DNA of 64,000 bases from Synechococcus sp. 1G10 (GTDB lineage: Bacteria > Cyanobacteriota > Cyanobacteriia > PCC-6307 > Cyanobiaceae): the NCBI RefSeq assembly GCF_002252625.1, contig NZ_NQKW01000002.1:1-64000 (forward strand), given 5' to 3'. A program made the position numbers and the translations under genes. Numbering within the stretch: position 1 is the first letter of the stretch; each line of letters starts with the position of its first letter. Positions 59,411 to 64,000 of the stretch are shown here, in pieces. Below the pieces are notes generated by a model. It saw nothing but the letters and a program-made list of their open reading frames with translations, had not been told where the DNA came from and ran no database searches.

Positions 59411-61287
59411 GCAGCAGCATGGGTCCCTCAGGTCTGCGCCGCTGGTTGATTGGCGAGCCCCTGCCCACCAGCGCCCACGCCGAGGAGAGGCTGAGCAATG
59501 GCGAAGCCCTGGCGATCCTCAGCTCCGACGCCCTCTCCTCGGTGGCCTATGCCACCCAGGAGATCGTGTTGGTGCTCAGCCTGGCGGGTGCTGCCGCCCT
59601 CAGCGAAACGGTGCCGATCACCGGGCTGATCGTGGCGCTGATGCTCGTGGTGGCGATCAGCTATCGCCAGACCATCAAGGCCTATCCCCAAGGCGGCGGC
59701 TCATACCGGGTGTCCCACGACAATCTGGGGGTGGTGCCCGGTCTGATCGCTGGGGCCTCACTGGCCATTGACTACGTCCTCACCGTCTCGGTGAGTGTGG
59801 CGGCGGGTATTGCCGCCATCACCTCTTACTTGCCGGCCCTGGCCCCGGAGCGAATACCGCTCAGCCTGCTGGCAGTGGGTGTGCTGATGCTGGTGAACCT
59901 GCGCGGGGTGCGCTCCAGCGCACGCCTGCTCAGCCTGCCCACATTCCTGTTCATGGGAATGGTGGTCACCCTGGTGGTCCTGGGACTGGTGAAGCTCAGG
60001 CTTGGGCTGCTGCCACCGCTCGACGCCGCTGCCCAGACCCGTCAGCTGGCGGAGGTTCACGGCGGGGAGCTGGCGGCCCTGGGCCCGGTGCTGCTGATGC
60101 GTGCCTTCAGTTCCGGTTGCGCCGCGCTCACCGGCATCGAGGCCATCAGCGACAGCGTGATGGTGTTTCAGCCTGTGGAATGGCGCAATGCGCGTCGGGT
60201 GCTGACTGGGATGGTGATCGTGCTGGCAGTGATGTTCAGCGGCATCAGTGTGCTGGCCAGTCAGTTGGGCTTGGTGTATGTGGAAAACGGCCCCACGCTT
60301 CTGTATCAGCTGGGGGCCCGGGTGTTCAACAACGGCCCTCTGCTCACGGTGCTGCAGCTCAGCACGCTGTTGATCCTGCTGCTGGCGGCCAATACCGCCT
60401 ACGCCGATTTCCCCCGCCTGGCTGCTTTCCTGGCCCAGGACGGCTACATGCCCCGCCAGCTCGCCTCTCTGGGCGACCGGTTGGTGTTCAGCAACGGCAT
60501 CGCCCTGCTCAGCGGATTCGCCACGGTGCTCCTGGTGTTGTTCGAGGGGAGTGTCACCCGTCTGATTCCCCTCTACGCCGTGGGGGTGTTCACCAGCTTC
60601 ACCCTGTCCCAGGCGGGCATGGTGATGCACTGGTGGAAGGAGCGAGGTGCCGGCTGGTTGGGCAAGGCCCTGATCAATGCTCTGGGCTGCCTGGTCACGG
60701 CGGTGGTGTGCGGAGTTCTGCTCTACAGCAAGTTCAGCCACGGCGCCTGGGTGATCGTGGTGGCGGTGCCCCTGCTGGTGGCGCTCCTGCTCACGATCAA
60801 GAGCCACTACCGGCTGGTGGCCCGCCGCTTGCGGTTGTCTGCGGAGGTGCGTCTGAAACTGCCGGAACCCCTTCGGGAGGGTGGCTCGCCCGTGGTGGTG
60901 CTTGTGGGACAGCTGCACCGTGGCAGTTTTGAGGCCCTGCGCTACGCCCGCACCATCGCCGACACCCTGGTGGCGGTGCATGTGGACCTCGGCGACGGCC
61001 GGGCCGAGGCTTTTCAGGAGCAATGGAAGCGCCAGCTGCCGGGAGTGGAGCTGGTGATCCTGGCTTCGCCATATCGCTCCTTGATCGATCCTGTCAAGGA
61101 CTTCATTCACCAGTTCGAGCGTGATAACCGCAAGGATGGGGAGCACTTCTGCACCGTGGTGCTGCCGGTGTTCGTGACCCGGCACCGATGGCAGAACCTG
61201 CTGCACAACCAGTCCACCTACTTTTTGCGTAATGCCCTGCGCCGGGAAGGAACACGCGTTGTGACAACAGTCGGTTTCTATCTATGA
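59407..61287 (+). CDS. KimA-like APC-superfamily transporter
   Basis: 626 residues from TTG 59407 (overlapping the previous stop) or 622 from ATG 59419. Twelve transmembrane segments are predicted from the hydrophobic pattern. The early segment EALAILSSDALSSVAYATQE is specific to the KUP-unrelated KimA/YdaO potassium-importer group. QTIKAYPQGGGSYRVSHDNL and LMRAFSSGCAALTGIEAISD also support APC membership. The soluble C-terminal part (about 470-626) includes VVVLVGQLHRGSFEALRYAR and a USP-like fold. Family members import potassium and are controlled by cyclic di-AMP; the substrate here is not proven. Confidence 0.85.
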   Translation: MSSSMGPSGLRRWLIGEPLPTSAHAEERLSNGEALAILSSDALSSVAYATQEIVLVLSLAGAAALSETVPITGLIVALMLVVAISYRQTIKAYPQGGGSYRVSHDNLGVVPGLIAGASLAIDYVLTVSVSVAAGIAAITSYLPALAPERIPLSLLAVGVLMLVNLRGVRSSARLLSLPTFLFMGMVVTLVVLGLVKLRLGLLPPLDAAAQTRQLAEVHGGELAALGPVLLMRAFSSGCAALTGIEAISDSVMVFQPVEWRNARRVLTGMVIVLAVMFSGISVLASQLGLVYVENGPTLLYQLGARVFNNGPLLTVLQLSTLLILLLAANTAYADFPRLAAFLAQDGYMPRQLASLGDRLVFSNGIALLSGFATVLLVLFEGSVTRLIPLYAVGVFTSFTLSQAGMVMHWWKERGAGWLGKALINALGCLVTAVVCGVLLYSKFSHGAWVIVVAVPLLVALLLTIKSHYRLVARRLRLSAEVRLKLPEPLREGGSPVVVLVGQLHRGSFEALRYARTIADTLVAVHVDLGDGRAEAFQEQWKRQLPGVELVILASPYRSLIDPVKDFIHQFERDNRKDGEHFCTVVLPVFVTRHRWQNLLHNQSTYFLRNALRREGTRVVTTVGFYL

Positions 61288-61347
61288 GTTGACGCGGTCC
61301 CATAACCTAACTGCAGTTAATCAGTCCCTCCGTGGCTTTGTTGCTTC

Positions 61348-61533
61348 GTGAAATATACGCACAAAGTTTCTTGCTCGATTGAGTTCGAATTTGAGTCAGA
61401 TCTGCAAGACTGGCGCTCCGCTCTTGATGAGGTCATTGTCGAGGAAATTCCCTTGAAAGATCTCACCACTGCCTAAAAATGGGAGTGGTTTGAAGAGCAG
61501 GCGCCTGGCAGTCTTGATGATTATCTTGTTTAG
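61348..61533 (+). pseudogene. small gene with an internal TAA
   Basis: From GTG 61348 the frame reads VKYTHKVSCSIEFEFESDLQ, DWRSALDEVIVEEIPLKDLT, TA, then TAA at 61474-61476. The same frame then continues KWEWFEEQAPGSLDDYLV to a stop at 61531-61533. The continuation is coding-like (acidic, ends DDYLV), so a 62-residue protein with one nonsense change is likely. AT content is higher than around it. Confidence 0.4.
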
Positions 61534-61566
61534 GTCGAAACCAGGCCGATGTCCGACTGATCGGGC

Positions 61567-63627
61567 TCAGATCAGTCGCGACCCACTGGCCTGGCGGCGC
61601 TGGCTGGGGTCGAACACCGCCGCGATCGTGCGGATCAACCAGCGGCCCACGTCTGTCACCTCCAGGCTGTTGGCCCCCAGCCGCACCAGGCCGTCGGCTT
61701 CGAGAATCTGCAGATCGGCCCACTCGCTGGCGAACTGGCGCTTCGCCTCAAGGGGTTGCCCCAGGGCGATGGTGTCGAAATCCACCGCGAAGTGGCACAT
61801 CAGGCTCTGGATGATCGAGCGCCGCAGCAGCACCTCGGGATCCCGCACCACCAGGCCCCGCTCCACGGGCAGATGGCCCTCGTCGAGGGCCTGGACATAG
61901 CCCTTCAGTGAGCGCTGGTTCTGGCTGAACAGATTCTGGAACTGGCTGATCGCCGTCACGCCGATGCCGAGCAGGTCGCGCTCGCCGCCGGTGGTATACC
62001 CCTGGAAATTGCGGTGCAGCCGCTCCTGCCGCGCCGCCACCGCCAGGCTGTCGCTTGAAAGGGCGAAGTGGTCCATGCCGATGGCGTCGTAGCCATCGCC
62101 GGTGAAGGCGGTGAAGGCGTGCTGCAACATCCGGATCCGCTCCCGCTGGCTGGGGAGGTCGTCGGCGGCGATCTTGCGCTGCATGGGCAGCTGCTCGGGC
62201 AGGTAGGCGAAGCTGAACAGCGACACCCGGTCGGGCCTCAGCTCCCGCACCAGGGCGATGGTTTTGGCGAACCGCTCGGGGGTCTGCAGAGGCAGCCCGC
62301 AGATCAGATCGACGTTCACGCTCTCGAAGGCCGCCTCCCGCATCCACTCCATCACCCGCCGGAGCTGCTCCACCGGCACGATCCGGTTCACGGCCGCCTG
62401 CACGTGCGGGTCGGCATCCTGGATTCCGAAGCTGATCCGGTTGAAGCCCAGACGGCGCAACTCCAGCACCTGATCACGGCTGAGGAACTCCGGATTCACC
62501 TCGATCGAGGCCTCCAGGTCGGGCGCCAGATCCAGCTGCTCCCCGATCAGATCCCAGAGTTGGCCCTGCTCCTGGGAGTTGAGGTAGTTGGGCGTGCCGC
62601 CACCCCAGTGCAACTGCCCCAGCCGCCTGCGCCGGCCCGAGGCCTGGGCCACCAGCGCCAGCTCTTTGGTCAGAGCCTCTAGGTAGGGCCCCACCACGGC
62701 CGAGCCGGCCTGGGTGGTGATTCGGTTGCAGCCGCAGTACCAGCAGGCATGGCGGCAGAAGGGCACGTGCACGTAGAGCGAGAGATCGGCCGTGCTCGCC
62801 TGCCCCAGCTGGCTCTCCAGGTCGGCGGGACCCACGCCGTCGTGAAACGCCGCGGCGGTGGGATAGCTGGTGTAGCGGGGAACGGGCTTGTCGTACTTGA
62901 GCAGCAGGGGGAGCGGATCCGCTCGGGGCGTGGTGAGTTCGCCCAGCTCGGCCAGCAGGCTCTGGGTGTCGAGGAAGGCGGTCACCGCCTCTTCCAGCAG
63001 CTCCGCTTCCTCGGCTTCGTTGAGCTCGAGCTGCTCGAAGGCGTCGTGGAGGGCCTGCTTCAGTTCCGGGATCGGCCGCTCGAACTGCCAGAAGCGCAGG
63101 GAGGGCAGACCATGGGCGGCCAGGATCGCGTTGGCCTGCTGGGCTAGCTGCTGCCCGCCGGAGAGATCGCCGCCGTAGCGCACATACACATGGGCGAGGA
63201 AGCGGTGCGGTGCCTGCTGGGCGAGTTTGCCGAGGTGCTCCAGCCAGGCCTGGCCTGCGGCTGAGGGTCCGCTGGCTTCGATGCCGGCCAGCAGGGCCAC
63301 GTCGTGGCGCAGGGCTTCGCTGCGGCTGAGGGCACCCCAGGGAAGGTCGGGGGCGCCAAGGGCTGCTGCCAGTTCGGGGCCGGTTTGCTCGATCAGCGCG
63401 TAGGCGGGGCCGAGGGCGCGGATCAGGCCCGCCAGCTGCAGTGGGCTGGCCTGACCTGCCAGGAGTGCACGGGAGAAGTCCATGCCCTCCGCCTTGTGGT
63501 GGGCGGCGCCGATGCGGGCGTGCAGACGCCGCACCCGGGGTCCGAAACCCTTGCGGGCGGCGACATCCGCTGGCCTGGCGTGGTCGGAAATGGCGCCGGA
63601 AACAGCTTCAGGGAGGGTGCTGGTCAT
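61567..63627 (-). CDS. heme oxygenase-HemN fusion protein
   Basis: 686 residues from ATG 63627. Residues about 30-225 are a heme oxygenase: RIGAAHHKAEGMDFSRALLA (proximal histidine at 43 or 44) and HVYVRYGGDLSGGQQLAQQA (distal helix). Residues about 240-686 are an oxygen-independent coproporphyrinogen III dehydrogenase: VPRYTSYPTAAAFHD, YVHVPFCRHACWYCGCNR (radical-SAM cysteines 291, 295, 298 plus 300), WGGGTPNYL and CGLPLQTPERF. In cyanobacteria ho2 and hemN are normally separate genes, induced together at low oxygen. Here they are one continuous frame with no stop or frameshift. So one protein would carry heme breakdown to biliverdin and the anaerobic step of tetrapyrrole synthesis. Confidence 0.92.
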   Translation of the reverse strand: MTSTLPEAVSGAISDHARPADVAARKGFGPRVRRLHARIGAAHHKAEGMDFSRALLAGQASPLQLAGLIRALGPAYALIEQTGPELAAALGAPDLPWGALSRSEALRHDVALLAGIEASGPSAAGQAWLEHLGKLAQQAPHRFLAHVYVRYGGDLSGGQQLAQQANAILAAHGLPSLRFWQFERPIPELKQALHDAFEQLELNEAEEAELLEEAVTAFLDTQSLLAELGELTTPRADPLPLLLKYDKPVPRYTSYPTAAAFHDGVGPADLESQLGQASTADLSLYVHVPFCRHACWYCGCNRITTQAGSAVVGPYLEALTKELALVAQASGRRRRLGQLHWGGGTPNYLNSQEQGQLWDLIGEQLDLAPDLEASIEVNPEFLSRDQVLELRRLGFNRISFGIQDADPHVQAAVNRIVPVEQLRRVMEWMREAAFESVNVDLICGLPLQTPERFAKTIALVRELRPDRVSLFSFAYLPEQLPMQRKIAADDLPSQRERIRMLQHAFTAFTGDGYDAIGMDHFALSSDSLAVAARQERLHRNFQGYTTGGERDLLGIGVTAISQFQNLFSQNQRSLKGYVQALDEGHLPVERGLVVRDPEVLLRRSIIQSLMCHFAVDFDTIALGQPLEAKRQFASEWADLQILEADGLVRLGANSLEVTDVGRWLIRTIAAVFDPSQRRQASGSRLI

Positions 63628-63766
63628 GACGAAGGGTGCCGAAAAGGTGCCGAAATGAGAGCGGCACCCCGGGAGGGCGCCCTCGGCAAACGGTATAACG
63701 TTACTGTTGTCATGCTGTCCTGTCGTTGCGTTTTCGTTGCAACGCGCTCGCCACCCCTCACCCGCC
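63628..63766. promoter_or_regulatory. divergent promoter region of the fusion gene and the last gene
   Basis: 139 bases. GGTATAACGTTACTGTTG (63692-63709) contains TATAAC, a good -10 element, and the palindrome TAACGTTA. GTTGCGTTTTCGTTGCAACG (63724-63743) holds two GTTGC copies and GTTGCAAC. Either could bind an oxygen- or iron-responsive regulator such as ChlR or Fur; this is not shown. Confidence 0.45.
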
Positions 63767-64000
63767 ATGACTGCCGCCCCCTTCACCCCGGCCGCTCCTG
63801 TTTCGGCCCGAAGCCTGCCGCTCCTGCTGGCACCGCTGGGCCAGCTCAGCGGCGATGGTCAGCTGCGCGAACTGATCGAAGAGCGCCGCGACCGCATAGG
63901 GCCTGACGTGGAGCTCTGGTACCTGGAGCCGGCGCTGGTGGACGAGCTCAACCTGCGGCAGGCGCTCAGCAACCCGCCAGAGCAAGGGCGCCCAACCCGC
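63767..64000 (+). CDS. hypothetical protein, cut by the window end
   Basis: 78 codons from ATG 63767 without a stop. It reads MTAAPFTPAAPVSARSLPLL, LAPLGQLSGDGQLRELIEER, RDRIGPDVELWYLEPALVDE and continues. It has a proline/alanine-rich start, then an alpha/beta soluble region. No signal peptide and no recognisable domain in the visible part. It is divergent from the heme oxygenase-HemN gene and could be its regulator or an accessory protein, but nothing supports that yet. Confidence 0.6.
   Translation, partial: MTAAPFTPAAPVSARSLPLLLAPLGQLSGDGQLRELIEERRDRIGPDVELWYLEPALVDELNLRQALSNPPEQGRPTR

Noticed and set aside
59758-61206. 482-residue open frame on the minus strand
   Set aside because: It is exactly antisense to the KimA-like transporter, and rich in His/Gln as expected for a shadow of a Leu/Val-rich membrane gene in high-GC DNA.
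1-64000. CRISPR arrays, tRNA and rRNA genes
   Set aside because: No regularly spaced repeats and no cloverleaf or rRNA-like sequence was found on reading; a covariance search would be needed to exclude a missed tRNA.

Overview
The window reads as chromosome from a high-GC picocyanobacterium, most like the Synechococcus/Cyanobium group. Evidence for this: two high-light-inducible proteins with the chlorophyll-binding ExxNGRxAM motif, two DUF3721 proteins, a heme oxygenase joined to an oxygen-independent coproporphyrinogen oxidase, PhoX, a Nif11-like peptide, several GCGATCGC (HIP1) octamers, and short reading frames packed with ATGA start/stop overlaps. The genus is an inference; no rRNA or marker gene is present.

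Layout. 0-3.4 kb: a decayed small-gene cluster and a CYP120-like cytochrome P450. 3.4-8 kb: FetAB-type exporter, pterin dehydratase, a double-DUF305 secreted protein, a thioredoxin-fold protein. 8-16 kb: accessory DNA with broken IS66, IS3 and IS630 copies, a VapBC-like pair and two secreted proteins of unknown function. 16-20.5 kb: FMN reductase, HLIP pair, DUF3721 pair, a broken SDR, and an MscS channel with a cyclic-nucleotide domain. 20.7-24.3 kb: MazEF and an IS91-type transposase/recombinase unit between hairpin-bearing direct repeats. 24.8-29.5 kb: broken CbiO-type ATPase followed by two intact HupE/UreJ proteins, CDGSH protein, VOC protein, HPP protein and chromate transporter.

29.7-48.5 kb is a sulfur island. 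It holds an exported rhodanese and a YeeE/YedE sulfur transporter. Next comes a complete family 2A encapsulin operon in the order cysteine synthase, serine acetyltransferase, SrpI shell protein, cysteine desulfurase with a long unstructured N-terminal region. Two rhodanese-like proteins, a decayed metY beside intact metX, two sulfate-binding proteins, cysA, cysT, cysW, and two regulators (Rrf2 and CRP/FNR families) complete it. Together they can import sulfate and possibly thiosulfate, make cysteine, and release cysteine sulfur inside a protein shell.

52.9-56.4 kb is a second sulfur unit: an ArsR-type regulator, a membrane methyltransferase-like protein, a TauE/SafE exporter, a rhodanese and a persulfide dioxygenase-rhodanese fusion, which fits sulfide/persulfide detoxification. 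PhoX lies just before it and pdxH just after.

57-64 kb holds small hypothetical genes, an acetolactate-decarboxylase-like protein with a C-terminal CARDB-like domain, a KimA-like APC transporter, and a single gene joining heme oxygenase to HemN. The window ends inside a gene of unknown function transcribed away from that fusion.
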